Source: CAZUDO01 sp964618895
GTDB taxonomy: Bacteria > Desulfobacterota > Binatia > DP-6
NCBI GenBank assembly: GCA_964618895.1
Contig: CAZUDO010000122.1
Location: forward strand, 1-64,000
DNA: 64,000 bases
Reading direction: 5' to 3'
Numbering within the stretch: position 1 is the first letter of the stretch; the number at the start of each line of letters is the position of its first letter. The translations under genes and the position numbers were made by a program. Shown here piece by piece: positions 1-8,007 of this stretch. The notes beneath the pieces are model-generated. The model saw nothing but the letters and a program-made list of their open reading frames with translations. It made no database searches and was not told where the DNA came from.

Positions 1-165
1 ACCAGCCATAAGCCTTCGCGTGGGGGAGCACCGCCCAGGCGGGCGGCTTGGCCACGCGCTCCGCAACGCCGCCGGCGCGTCAGCCGCGCCCGCGAACGCT
101 TGGCGGCGCCACGCGGTACCCTACGCCGGGACAGCGGTTGACGAGCACGTCCGCCGGCCGTTCTT

Positions 166-2367
166 ATGCCGGGTGACGGTGATCCCCTCCGCGAAAATCG
201 GTGCTCAGCGGAGACCGTGGCCCTGCTCGCCGACTTTCTCGGTCTGCCGCCCCCCACGCGGCTGCAGATGAGCCCCGAGCTGCAGCGGCGCAAGACGATC
301 GACCTCCTGGTGCAGTGGACCCTGTCGCTCAGCGCGGCGCAGCCGCTGGTCATGTTCGTCGAGGACCTGCACTGGTGCGACGCCTCGACGATGGAGCTGC
401 TGGGGCACCTGATTGCGCAGAGCCCGACGGCGCGGGTGCTGCTCCTGGCCACCGCGCGCCCGGACTTCACCCCGCCCTGGCCGGCGCGCTCCAACCTCAC
501 CACCGTGCAGCTCGCCCGGCTCACCAAGCGCCAGACGCGCGACATGATCGCGACGCTCGCGGGGACGGAGTTGCCCGCCGCCACCCTCGACGCGCTCGTC
601 GCCCGCGCCGACGGCGTTCCGCTCTACGTCGAGGAGCTGACCAAGGCGATGGCGGAGCCCGGGGTGGCGTGCGGCGTCGAGGCCATTCCGGCCAGCCTCG
701 CCGACTCGTTGATGGCGCGGCTCGATCGGCTCTCGACGGCGAAGGAAGTGGCGCAGCGGGCAGCGGTCCTGGGACGGGAGTTCGGGTATCCGCTACTCGC
801 GGCGACTGCGGGGCCCGACGAGGCCGCCCTGCGCCATGGCCTCAAGCGCCTGGTCGACGCGGAAATCCTTTTCGCGCGCGGGGAGCCGCCCGCGGCCACG
901 TACACCTTCAAGCACGCGCTGATCCAGGAGACGGCATACCAGTCGCTGCTCAAGCGCACGCGCCAGCAGCTGCACGCGCGCATCGCCCAGGTGCTGGAGG
1001 AACGCTTCCCCGAGCGCGTCGCGTCCGAGCCCGAGGTGATCGCGCGGCACTACGAGCAGGCGGGGCTGGCGGTGCAAGCGATCGCGCACTACCAGCGGGC
1101 CGGCGAGCGCGCCGCGCAGCGGTCGGCGAACGAGGAGGCCATAGGCCATCTCCGGCGCGCCCTCGCGCTGGTCGAGACGCTGCCGGAGACGCGCGAGCGC
1201 CATCAAATGGAGCTCGGGCTGCAGATGGCGATCGGGGCGCCACTCGCCGCGGCCAGGGGATGGTCGCATCCGGAGTACGAGGGGAGCTGCGGGCGTGCGC
1301 GCGAGCTGGCGTCCCAGATCGGCGAGTCGCCAGAGCTGCAACGAGTGCTCGTGGGAATGGCGGCGGCCTATTTCAGTAGGGGTGACCTCGCGACCGCGGC
1401 CGAGGTCGCGCAGGAAGCCCTGGCAGCCGCCGAGCGGACGGGAGACGCGTTTGACCTCCTCTCGGCTCACGACCTCGCCGGCGAATCGTCGTTCTTCCAG
1501 GGCCACTTCTCGCAGGCGCTGCAGCATTTCGAGCAGAGCATGAGATTGTACAATCCCAGGGAGCATGGGTCTCTCGCGTACACGGTGGGACAAGATCGTG
1601 GCGTCCATGCCCACGGGTATGCGGCCTGGTGTCACGCGCACCTTGGCCATCTCGCCCGGGCGCTGGCTGTGAGCGCGCAGGCGGTGGCGCTGGCGAAGCG
1701 TGTGGAACATCCGCTCAGTCTTGCGGACGCTCTCTTCTTTGCTGGATTTGTCCATCTCCAGTGCGGCGACCTCGACCGGACGAGGGAGTGCACCGGAGAA
1801 CTCGTGGGTCTCGCCGAGCAGCTCGGGTTTCCGTCGTACCTGGGACTCGGAAGGTTTTATCGAGGCTGGGCGCGAGTCGAATCGGGGGAGGGCGAGGCGG
1901 GCATCGCGGAGATGCAGCAGGCGCTGGTCGAGCTGGCTGCAATCGGGAGCGGGCTCGGAGCGCCCCAGTTCCTCGCGGTGCTCGCCGCCGGCCTCACGAA
2001 ATTCGGGCGCCACGACGAAGCCCTGCGCGCGCTCGTACTCGGCGTCGCCCGCGCCGAGCAACAGGGCCAGCACTTCTACGATGCCGAACTCCACCGGCTG
2101 CGGGCCGAGATTCTCCTCGACATGGACGGCAACGCGGTCGAGGAGGCGGACGCGCTCTTCGGCCAGTCCCTGGAGATCGCCCGGCGGCAAGAGGCCAAGA
2201 CGTTCGAGCTGCGCGCCGCCACCAGCCTGGCGCGGCTCTGGCAGCGCCAGGGCAAGCACGCCGCCGCCCACGCCCTCCTCGCCCCGCTCTACGCCTGGTT
2301 CACCGAAGGCTTCGCCACGCGCGACCTGCAGGATGCGAAGGCGCTGCTGGTGGAGCTGGGGGGATGA
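166..2367 (+). CDS. Predicted ATPase with TPR repeats, lacking its N-terminus (adenylate-cyclase-associated AAA/TPR family)
   Basis: The 733-residue product matches the C-terminal two thirds of large regulators built as zinc ribbon, class III cyclase, AAA-type ATPase and TPR array. Family similarity starts only around residue 13. The Walker B-like stretch VMFVEDLHW is present near residue 65, followed by the typical region ending FKHALIQETAYQSLLK and then degenerate TPR helices to the end. The P-loop and cyclase domain are missing: an in-frame stop at 139-141 closes the frame upstream, and positions 1-165 do not encode the missing part in any frame. It is therefore a 5'-truncated gene, or a product unable to hydrolyse ATP. 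Family membership is clear; function is doubtful. Confidence 0.7.
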   Translation: MPGDGDPLRENRCSAETVALLADFLGLPPPTRLQMSPELQRRKTIDLLVQWTLSLSAAQPLVMFVEDLHWCDASTMELLGHLIAQSPTARVLLLATARPDFTPPWPARSNLTTVQLARLTKRQTRDMIATLAGTELPAATLDALVARADGVPLYVEELTKAMAEPGVACGVEAIPASLADSLMARLDRLSTAKEVAQRAAVLGREFGYPLLAATAGPDEAALRHGLKRLVDAEILFARGEPPAATYTFKHALIQETAYQSLLKRTRQQLHARIAQVLEERFPERVASEPEVIARHYEQAGLAVQAIAHYQRAGERAAQRSANEEAIGHLRRALALVETLPETRERHQMELGLQMAIGAPLAAARGWSHPEYEGSCGRARELASQIGESPELQRVLVGMAAAYFSRGDLATAAEVAQEALAAAERTGDAFDLLSAHDLAGESSFFQGHFSQALQHFEQSMRLYNPREHGSLAYTVGQDRGVHAHGYAAWCHAHLGHLARALAVSAQAVALAKRVEHPLSLADALFFAGFVHLQCGDLDRTRECTGELVGLAEQLGFPSYLGLGRFYRGWARVESGEGEAGIAEMQQALVELAAIGSGLGAPQFLAVLAAGLTKFGRHDEALRALVLGVARAEQQGQHFYDAELHRLRAEILLDMDGNAVEEADALFGQSLEIARRQEAKTFELRAATSLARLWQRQGKHAAAHALLAPLYAWFTEGFATRDLQDAKALLVELGG

Positions 2368-2485
2368 CGCGGAAGCTATCAGCGACTCGCAACAACGCAA
2401 TCGGTTCAGCGCGTGACTTGGTGGGCTGAAATTGGCCTCGCAAGCTGCGTTGGGATCTCCCAACACGAAGCTGTTGTCGAGCAGG

Positions 2486-2770
2486 TCATGCTTCTGGCTC
2501 GGCAGGAAGCGCTTCAAGCGTCTTCAGTGATTGCACCAGGGATGCGTTGGTGGAGGGCGCGCACCTGACGCGGTCGCCGTACTCCTCCCGCAGCAACGTC
2601 AGCACCTCGTCCAGCCACGAAGGTGCCACCACGCGGACGCCGGCAAAATCCAGCTCGACCGGCTCTTCCTTCGTTGCCGGGCGAAAGGAGGATCGCATGA
2701 TCAGGGCATGCTCGCGGCCCGCCGGTCGGGAGATCAAAATGTCGCCGAATTTGTTCACGGCGATGATCAT
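2486..2770 (-). CDS. STAS-like domain protein (DUF4325 type)
   Basis: About 94 residues. Similarity is to small STAS-like proteins: an N-terminal strand region (VNKFGDILISRPAGREHA), then VELDFAGVRVVAPSWLDEVL, the usual aspartate/serine turn of STAS folds. The start at 2770 is chosen because GGAGG lies 7 bases upstream and the ATG overlaps the stop of the preceding HATPase gene as ATGA. The pair is probably made in equal amounts and may act as a partner-switch module (ATPase/kinase plus STAS substrate). That role is inferred from the pairing; the target is unknown. Confidence 0.7.
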   Translation of the reverse strand: MIIAVNKFGDILISRPAGREHALIMRSSFRPATKEEPVELDFAGVRVVAPSWLDEVLTLLREEYGDRVRCAPSTNASLVQSLKTLEALPAEPEA

Positions 2771-3366
2771 GTGCGCCTCCAACCCACCAGTGTCAGCATT
2801 CCATAGTCCTGTTCGGCGGGCCAGCGGGTGGTGCCGAGCCATGCCGGCCCCAAGCCTCCAAACGCCAGCGTTCCGCGCCCGGATACACTCACCAAGCCGC
2901 GGTCGGCCTGCGCATTGATCACGCTGCGGACGAACTTCAACCCGTTGCCGCGGCGCTCGGGATGTCGTCCCGATACGATCCGCTCAAAGGCGATCGCGAG
3001 GGCCTGCTGGTGGTCGGTGAGGCCTGGAACCACGTTCTGCAACGACGCGAGCGCCCCGCGCCCGCGGTCGGCAATCCATACGAGCAGCGTCGGCGCATCG
3101 AATGCAAAGGCAAAGTAGCAACCCGGTTGGTCTCGCCAGTGTCCGAGGTTGTGGTCGAAGCTGTTGTTGCCAATTTCCCCTGTTGCCGCCGTCAGCAACG
3201 CGGCGTCGCCTTCGGGCAGGCCGACGCTCCCTGCGTAGACAAGCAGCCTGGCGAGGCGCCCTTCGAGCACATCCCGCGTCTGGCAATGCTGGCTCGCATC
3301 GGGCGCGGACAGGCCGCTGGCCGAAACGTACCACTCGATGCATTGTCGCAAGGCTTCCGGAAGCAT
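2767..3366 (-). CDS. HATPase (GHKL) domain protein paired with the STAS-like gene
   Basis: About 199 residues with the Bergerat-fold motifs in order: N box TGEIGNN (residues 63-68) followed by DHN, G1 box ADRGRG (99-104) and G2 box GNGLKFV (about 140). There is no DHp or receiver domain, so it resembles anti-sigma/serine-kinase-type ATPases rather than a sensor kinase. The start is uncertain. ATG at 3366 has AGGA seven bases upstream; the frame stays open to 3519, but that would overlap the zinc-ribbon fragment on the other strand. A strong AAAGGAGG near 3407 is followed only by out-of-frame ATGs. It is coupled by ATGA to the STAS-like gene. Confidence 0.68.
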   Translation of the reverse strand: MLPEALRQCIEWYVSASGLSAPDASQHCQTRDVLEGRLARLLVYAGSVGLPEGDAALLTAATGEIGNNSFDHNLGHWRDQPGCYFAFAFDAPTLLVWIADRGRGALASLQNVVPGLTDHQQALAIAFERIVSGRHPERRGNGLKFVRSVINAQADRGLVSVSGRGTLAFGGLGPAWLGTTRWPAEQDYGMLTLVGWRRT

Positions 3367-3449
3367 CGGACGATCCTGACGATGCTCCGGGAGGATAGCA
3401 TCATCGCCTCCTTTGAAAGAAGCGGCGATCTTCGAGACAAGCGGCACGC

Positions 3450-3695
3450 ATGCAGTGTCCACAGTGCCAGGCGGACAACGACACCGATCTCCGCTTCTGC
3501 GAATCGTGCGGCGCGGCATTGGCCCGTGTATGTCCGAGCTGTGGGAACGCGCTGAGACCGCAGGCGAAGTTCTGTGGCAGGTGCGGTGTGGAACTACTCG
3601 ACAGTCGAGGGTCCACCTTCGACGTTTCGCCCCTCGACCGCGTCACCCCGCGATCCGTAGCTCGCGGCGAATCGCGTCGGCCAGATATGCCCTGA
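3450..3695 (+). pseudogene. Double zinc-ribbon fragment (N-terminus of a cyclase/ATPase-type regulator)
   Basis: The first 50 residues contain four CxxC knuckles (CPQC, CESC, CPSC, CGRC) in the spacing of the double zinc ribbon that opens zinc ribbon-cyclase-ATPase-TPR proteins. The frame then loses similarity and stops at 3695 with no cyclase domain. It is the missing N-terminal part of the family represented at 166-2367, but lies 1.1 kb downstream of that C-terminal piece. The two are remnants of one rearranged gene or of two tandem paralogues. A functional 81-residue zinc-ribbon protein cannot be excluded. Confidence 0.6.
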
Positions 3696-3927
3696 TGAGC
3701 GTCTGGTACGGGATGGCGCGCCGGGTGGCGAGCTTGCGCAACGCCTGGATGTGCACCGCGTCCAATTTTATCGAGACGTTCTGGAGACGACGGGTGCGCC
3801 GCCCGTGCACGATGTCGGCGCGAAGCGTCGCGTCGAGTGCGAAGGCTACGGGCTCGTCGGTGATCTCTCCGAGCACCCCATGTGTCTCGTAGTATGTCGC
3901 GGCGTCGTTCTTCTGACTCTTTTTCAT
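3643..3927 (-). CDS. Ribbon-helix-helix (CopG/BrnA-like) antitoxin
   Basis: About 94 residues starting MKKSQKND. The C-terminal part has the RHH pattern: a strand (RLQNVSIKLDAVH) followed by two helices with RAIPYQTLIRAYLADAIRREL. The N-terminal part would wrap the toxin. The ATG at 3927 overlaps the toxin stop (ATGA), so toxin and antitoxin are co-translated in the order toxin then antitoxin, as in brnTA loci. It probably autorepresses the operon. Confidence 0.8.
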   Translation of the reverse strand: MKKSQKNDAATYYETHGVLGEITDEPVAFALDATLRADIVHGRRTRRLQNVSIKLDAVHIQALRKLATRRAIPYQTLIRAYLADAIRRELRIAG

Positions 3928-4205
3928 CGTCGTGCCCCTCGATGCGTGCGCCAGTAGCGTTCTTCGGATTGCTTCATGTCCCACCCGGTGATCACCCGTA
4001 TCACCCCGCGTCCCTTCCGTTCGAAGACGACGATCAGGAGTCGCCCCGAGCATGTTCGGCCGAACGCCGCGTAGTGACCCCGTTTCGTCTTTCGAACGAG
4101 CGGGTCCAGCGCCAGCACCTCCTCGGCTTCCTCTGGTTCGATCCCGTGTCCGAGGGTGAGATGAAGCGCATTGCCATCATCCCATTCGAAGCGTTCGAAG
4201 CGCAC
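3924..4205 (-). CDS. brnT: BrnT-family ribonuclease toxin
   Basis: A 93-residue protein of the usual BrnT length. The opening FEWDDGNALHLTLGHGIEPEEAEEVL matches the family signature (W-D/N-x-x-N...H-G-[IV]-x-x-E-E-A-E-E), followed by strands with GRTCSGRLLIVVFE and the C-terminal RVITGWDMKQSEERYW. BrnT toxins are RelE-like mRNA-cleaving ribonucleases neutralised by BrnA. The H-L-T-L-G-H segment departs slightly from the usual x-K-x-x-x-K-H-G pattern. This locus looks intact, unlike the second copy 1 kb away. Confidence 0.85.
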   Translation of the reverse strand: MRFERFEWDDGNALHLTLGHGIEPEEAEEVLALDPLVRKTKRGHYAAFGRTCSGRLLIVVFERKGRGVIRVITGWDMKQSEERYWRTHRGARR

Positions 4206-4884
4206 GCGTAGTGCATTGCATTACGATCCGTTGGAGTCAACGGAGGCGTACTCCTGAGCGCCCCGGGGTTCACCCGATCCGAGCCGCGCGTAAAGCCGGC
4301 CGTTCAGGACGCCTGGTCGGGGAGGCGGTCCAGCGCCGCGTCGAGGTTACCGAGACTGCTCTGGTCGTCCGACACCGCGTGACCGCGCGAGCCGGGGGTG
4401 AGGGGGCAGGGGGGGGGCAGGGGCCGGGGCGTCCGAGAAGAGTCTCTCGGTGAAGGCGATCGCGTCCTGCTTCGAGCTGCCGCTCTACCGCATCGACATG
4501 ATCACAACCGCGCTGCGCGACCCCTATCGGGGGGTATTAATCCCAGAGGCGTCTCGACAGCGAAAAGGTCTTCGGTTGTCGTCTTCGTAGGCATCGGGTT
4601 GATGCGTAAGGTAGCACGCGTACTGATGCGCAGACAGCGGATGGACCGCGGTCTCTTCGGGGACGGGTCACTCTTGCCAGGGGTAGCGGGGTCGAACCAG
4701 GGTGCGACGGGCGCACCCCGTCAGGCGATCGCCCCCGATGATGTACTCTCGCTTGTGAGCGTAAGAACGCCGCAAGCCGAGCGATGCGCGCCCCATGCCG
4801 CCTGAGCCGACGAAATCCGAGCAGCTCGCCCAGCTCCTCGACCGCCTGCGCGTCGTCCCGTGTGGCGGAGCCGCTCCGGAGCCG
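4206..4884 (+). other. 679-bp stretch without an intact gene; contains a possible AAA-ATPase relic
   Basis: No convincing complete gene is seen on either strand. In frame 1 at about 4435-4500 the translation reads EKSLSVKAIASCFELPLY followed by RIDM, which resembles the P-loop region of AAA ATPases (G-K-S-L-x-A-K-A-I-A...L-P-L-x-R-L-D-M) with the glycines before the lysine altered. The similarity stops after 25 residues. The remainder is low-complexity GC-rich sequence separating the two toxin-antitoxin loci. Confidence 0.35.
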
Positions 4885-5199
4885 CTACTCCCCCTGTGCA
4901 GCCAGGATCGCTTTGAGCCCTCGTTCGATCAGCCCTGCCCGAGTAACCCCCATCCGGCGAGCCACGGCGTCAGAACGGGCAAGGAGGGTTCTTTCGACAC
5001 TGACCGAGATGATCTTGACTCCGCGGCCCTTGCGAGGACGGCCCGGCTTGCGCTTGACGTTCGTCCATCGACGACGGCTTGCGGGTGACAGCGCGTGAAA
5101 CTCGTCGACCACGTTCTCCCGGTCGAACTCCGCCGTCAGGTGGGCGCGCTCATCTGCGGCGCGCGCGCCGCGAACCCGCTTGTTGCTGAGCTGCGTCAT
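4885..5199 (-). CDS. CopG-like antitoxin of the second BrnT locus
   Basis: 104 residues. The C-terminus has an RHH-like region (KIISVSVERTLLARSDAVAR, then RMGVTRAGLIERGLKAIL) preceded by a basic GRPRKGRG hook. It follows the broken toxin gene at 5196-5481; its ATG overlaps the toxin stop (ATGA). With the toxin frameshifted, this antitoxin may be orphaned or may still regulate other RHH-responsive promoters. Confidence 0.72.
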   Translation of the reverse strand: MTQLSNKRVRGARAADERAHLTAEFDRENVVDEFHALSPASRRRWTNVKRKPGRPRKGRGVKIISVSVERTLLARSDAVARRMGVTRAGLIERGLKAILAAQGE

Positions 5200-5481
5200 C
5201 GTCTCCTCCGTCGGTATCGTTGCTTCTCACGTGCGGTGAGATCGCGCGCGTGGATGACGTAAATCGTATCGTCGTCGTCGAGAACGAGCACGACTTGGAG
5301 CACCCGGCCGGCGGGAGTCCGCCCCCACACCAGCCACTTGTCGTCCGCGCGTTCGAGTGGGTACGGTTGCCGCGCGGCCATCACGACATCCTCGGCTTCT
5401 TCGAGCTTCACGCCATGGCGGGCCAGGTGCTCTACATTCCACTCGTTCCATATTCCACTCGTTCCATCGGAACTCGGCCAC
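5196..5481 (-). pseudogene. brnT: BrnT-family toxin, frameshifted by a 16-bp tandem duplication
   Basis: Reading from GTG at 5481 gives VAEFRWNEWN and then leaves frame. The second frame enters as WNEWNVEHLARHGVKLEEAE and runs on to the stop at 5196. The two frames join perfectly if one copy of the exact 16-bp tandem repeat at 5436-5467 is removed, restoring an 89-residue BrnT protein with the family W-N-x-x-N...H-x-A-R-H-G signature. In the current state only a 71-residue product from an internal GTG (5411), lacking the N-terminal strand, could be made. Loss of one repeat unit would reactivate it, so it is either dead or phase-variable. Confidence 0.8.
5436..5467. repeat. Exact 16-bp tandem duplication inside a toxin gene
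   Basis: The unit attccactcgttccat occurs at 5436-5451 and again, without gap, at 5452-5467. The flanking bases differ, so the unit is exactly 16 bp. Sixteen is not a multiple of three, so the duplication shifts the reading frame of the toxin gene on the minus strand. The WNEWN pentapeptide is encoded once in each frame on either side. Confidence 0.95.
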
Positions 5482-5600
5482 GCTATTTCTTATGCAAGAA
5501 TCAGGGCCCGCACCACCAAGCGTGACGGGGCGCAACGTGCGCCGGCCTCATCGGGCCGCCACCCGACACTGGGCACACCGGGTCGCGCTCGCCTGAGGAG

Positions 5601-5921
5601 TTGGCGAAGAAGCAAGAGGAGTTCCCGCCGGCCGAGCACCCGGTGGTCCGCACCCATCCGGTAACCGGGCGCAAGGGGCTCTACGTCAACGCCGCCTTCA
5701 CCTCACACATCGCCGGCATGGATGCCGGCGAGAGCGATCATCTGCTCGAGCTGCTGTGTCGCCAGGCCACCGTGCCGGAGTACCAGTGCCGCTTCCGCTG
5801 GCAGAAGTACTCGATCGCCTTCTGGGACAACCGCGCCGGGCAACACTACGCGGCGTCGGACTACTACCCACAACGGCGGCTGATGGAGCGCGTCACGATC
5901 GTCGGCGACCAGCCGTTCTGA
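5601..5921 (+). pseudogene. C-terminal fragment of a TauD/TfdA-type 2-oxoglutarate dioxygenase
   Basis: 106 residues matching the last third of taurine-dioxygenase-like enzymes: HPVVRTHPVTGRKGLYVN, FRWQKYSIAFWDNRAGQH (carrying the distal iron-binding histidine) and RRLMERVTIVGD (carrying the 2-oxoglutarate-binding arginine). The proximal H-x-D iron ligands and the N-terminal half are missing, and the only start is a TTG. No homologous sequence is seen upstream, where the broken toxin lies. It is a remnant without plausible catalytic activity. Confidence 0.8.
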
Positions 5922-6006
5922 CCTGGGATCACCCGCCCTCGCCGAAACTCCGATTGGTGAACGGCCCCCCGTTCGCGGCGGCCCCGCGTCGTGCTACGAC
6001 GGCGGC

Positions 6007-7056
6007 ATGCTCTTCCGGCAGCTGTTCGATCTGGAGTCGTCCACGTACACCTATCTGCTCGCCGACGAGACCAGCCGGCAGGCGCTCCTCATCGATCCCG
6101 TCTTCGAGCGCTTCGTGCGCGATCGCGCGCTCGTCCACGAGCTCGGCCTGACCCTGGTCGCCACCCTCGAGACGCACGTGCACGCCGACCACGTGACGGC
6201 GGCATGGCGGTTCAGGGACGCGTGCGGATCGCAGATCGTACTGTCCCGGCGGAGTGGGGCGGAGGGCGCCGATCGCTACGTCGACGACGGCGACCGGGTC
6301 GAGGCCGGCGCGGTCGTCCTCGGCGTCCGAGCCACCCCGGGGCACACGAACGGCTGTGTCACCTACGTCACGGCCGATCGGACGATGGCGTTCACCGGCG
6401 ACGCGCTCCTCATCCGCGGTGCCGGCCGGACCGACTTCCAGCAGGGGGACGCGCGCACCCTCTACCGATCGATCACGGAACGGATATTCACGCTGCCGGA
6501 CGGGTGCCTTCTCTATCCCGGGCACGACTACAGCGGGCGCACCGCCACCACGGTCGAGGAAGAGCGGCGGTGGAACGCCCGCATCGGCGGGGCGGCCAAC
6601 GAGGCCGACTTCGTCGGGTACATGACCAACCTCGGGTTGCCGCACCCCCAGCACATCGACATCGCCGTGCCGGCGAACTTGAAGTGCGGCCAGCCGGAGG
6701 AGCCCCAGGCCGGGGCTGCTCCGCCCGCCTGGGGGCCGGTCGTGCGCACGTTCGCGGGTGTCCCCGAAGTCGATCCGCGGTGGGTTGCGGAGCACCGCAC
6801 CGCGGTCACCATCCTCGACGTGCGCGAGCCACCCGAGCTGACGGGTGATCTGGGACGGCTGCCCGGGAGCCTGCACATCCCGCTCGGCACGCTCCGCGCC
6901 CGGGTGGCCGAGGTGCCGCGCGAGAAACCGATCGTCTGCGTCTGCCGCTCCGGCCGCCGCTCGGCGCAGGCATGCGCGATCCTCGACCAGGCGGGTGTCG
7001 ATCGGGTCGCGAACGCCGCCGGCGGCATGATCCGCTGGCGGGCGCTCGGCCTCTGA
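6007..7056 (+). CDS. Persulfide dioxygenase-rhodanese fusion (ETHE1-like MBL fold)
   Basis: 349 residues. The N-terminal metallo-beta-lactamase domain (about 1-240) has THVHADH (56-62) and PGHTNGC, TGDALLIRGAGRTDFQQGD and LYPGHDYSGR, all typical of ETHE1-type glutathione-persulfide dioxygenases with mononuclear iron. The C-terminal rhodanese domain (about 255-349) has the active-site loop CRSGRRS with Cys313. The fusion couples persulfide oxidation to sulfite with sulfur transfer, a cytoplasmic sulfide/persulfide detoxification route. The start follows a GC-rich leader; no neighbour shares the pathway. It is intact despite the decayed surroundings. Confidence 0.92.
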   Translation: MLFRQLFDLESSTYTYLLADETSRQALLIDPVFERFVRDRALVHELGLTLVATLETHVHADHVTAAWRFRDACGSQIVLSRRSGAEGADRYVDDGDRVEAGAVVLGVRATPGHTNGCVTYVTADRTMAFTGDALLIRGAGRTDFQQGDARTLYRSITERIFTLPDGCLLYPGHDYSGRTATTVEEERRWNARIGGAANEADFVGYMTNLGLPHPQHIDIAVPANLKCGQPEEPQAGAAPPAWGPVVRTFAGVPEVDPRWVAEHRTAVTILDVREPPELTGDLGRLPGSLHIPLGTLRARVAEVPREKPIVCVCRSGRRSAQACAILDQAGVDRVANAAGGMIRWRALGL

Positions 7057-7109
7057 TCCTGGGGTTGTTGGCCTTGCCGCTGGGGCTGCTGATCGGAAGG
7101 AGACCAATC

Positions 7110-8003
7110 ATGCCAGAGGACGTTGAATTCTACCGGGCGCACAGCCGTTGGTCGGATCCGGGCCGCAGAGCACCACTCCTGATGAAGATACCGCCCGTCC
7201 CGGACGTTGTCGTTCGCGCCGTGTCTGGGCTCCTCCTGCATCCTTTCCTCGCGCCGATGCGCAACGTGGAGGTGCCGGCCGCTGCGGCGGACGATAAGGA
7301 GACCCGGTCGGTGGAGGCAATCCTCGACCGCCTGCTGGCGCGCGATGGGAGCGAGTTCACGGTCTCGCGGGCACCACAGAGCAGGTTCTTCTGTGTCTGC
7401 GCCGGCTACGCGCGCGTTGCCACGTCGGTGTTCCGGTCACACGCCGTCCCGGCGCGATGCCGTGTCGGATTTGCCGCCTACTTCACGCCGGGGTTCTTCG
7501 AAGACCACTGGGTCTGCGAGTACTGGGACGGCGAGCAGTGGCGCCTCCTCGACGCGGAGCTCGACGAGGCGGCGGTCAGAGACTTTGGCGTGACGTTCGC
7601 GCCCTGGGACGTTCCCCGCCACCAGTTCATCGACGCCTCGACCGCGTGGTGCCGCCTCCGCGCCGGCGAGATCGACCCGGCGAAGATCGGACTGTCGGCG
7701 CTCGGCCTCGCGGGGACGTGGTTCGTTGCGCAGAGCGTGCTCCGAGACGTGGCGGCCCTCAACAAGCAGGAGATGCTACCATGGGAAACCTGGGCAGTGG
7801 GGCGCGAGTTTGGTCCCGGACGGGACATTCCCGACCGGTGGGAGGAACAGCTCGACAAGGTCGCCGGGTTACTTCGCGGAACGCCAGACGCCGAACTCGC
7901 GCAGCGCATCTATCGCGAAAACGGATGGCTCAGGGTCACTCCGACGGTGCTCAGCTTCGCGAGCGGGTTGCCAACCGAAGTCGAGGTAGCACAGGTATCG
8001 TGA
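7110..8003 (+). CDS. Transglutaminase-like domain protein
   Basis: 297 residues starting MPEDVEFYR; AAGGAG lies about 7 bases before the ATG. A transglutaminase-like papain fold is suggested by the helix carrying the putative nucleophile (FFCVCAGYARVATSVF, about residues 93-108), then DHWVCEYWDGEQWRLLDAE supplying the histidine and aspartate. There is no signal peptide, so it is probably cytoplasmic. The substrate is unknown; such proteins can be proteases or amidases rather than cross-linkers. It begins 53 bases after the persulfide dioxygenase and may share its transcript. Confidence 0.72.
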   Translation: MPEDVEFYRAHSRWSDPGRRAPLLMKIPPVPDVVVRAVSGLLLHPFLAPMRNVEVPAAAADDKETRSVEAILDRLLARDGSEFTVSRAPQSRFFCVCAGYARVATSVFRSHAVPARCRVGFAAYFTPGFFEDHWVCEYWDGEQWRLLDAELDEAAVRDFGVTFAPWDVPRHQFIDASTAWCRLRAGEIDPAKIGLSALGLAGTWFVAQSVLRDVAALNKQEMLPWETWAVGREFGPGRDIPDRWEEQLDKVAGLLRGTPDAELAQRIYRENGWLRVTPTVLSFASGLPTEVEVAQVS

Positions 8004-8007
8004 TCAG

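Noticed and set aside
793..2517. Long open frame (574 codons) antisense to the ATPase/TPR gene
   Set aside because: Low-complexity, Arg/Leu-rich translation with no family features; a GC-skew shadow of the plus-strand gene.
3367..3519. N-terminal extension of the HATPase gene to 3519
   Set aside because: The added 51 residues have no similarity, would overlap the zinc-ribbon fragment, and the ATG at 3366 has its own AGGA.
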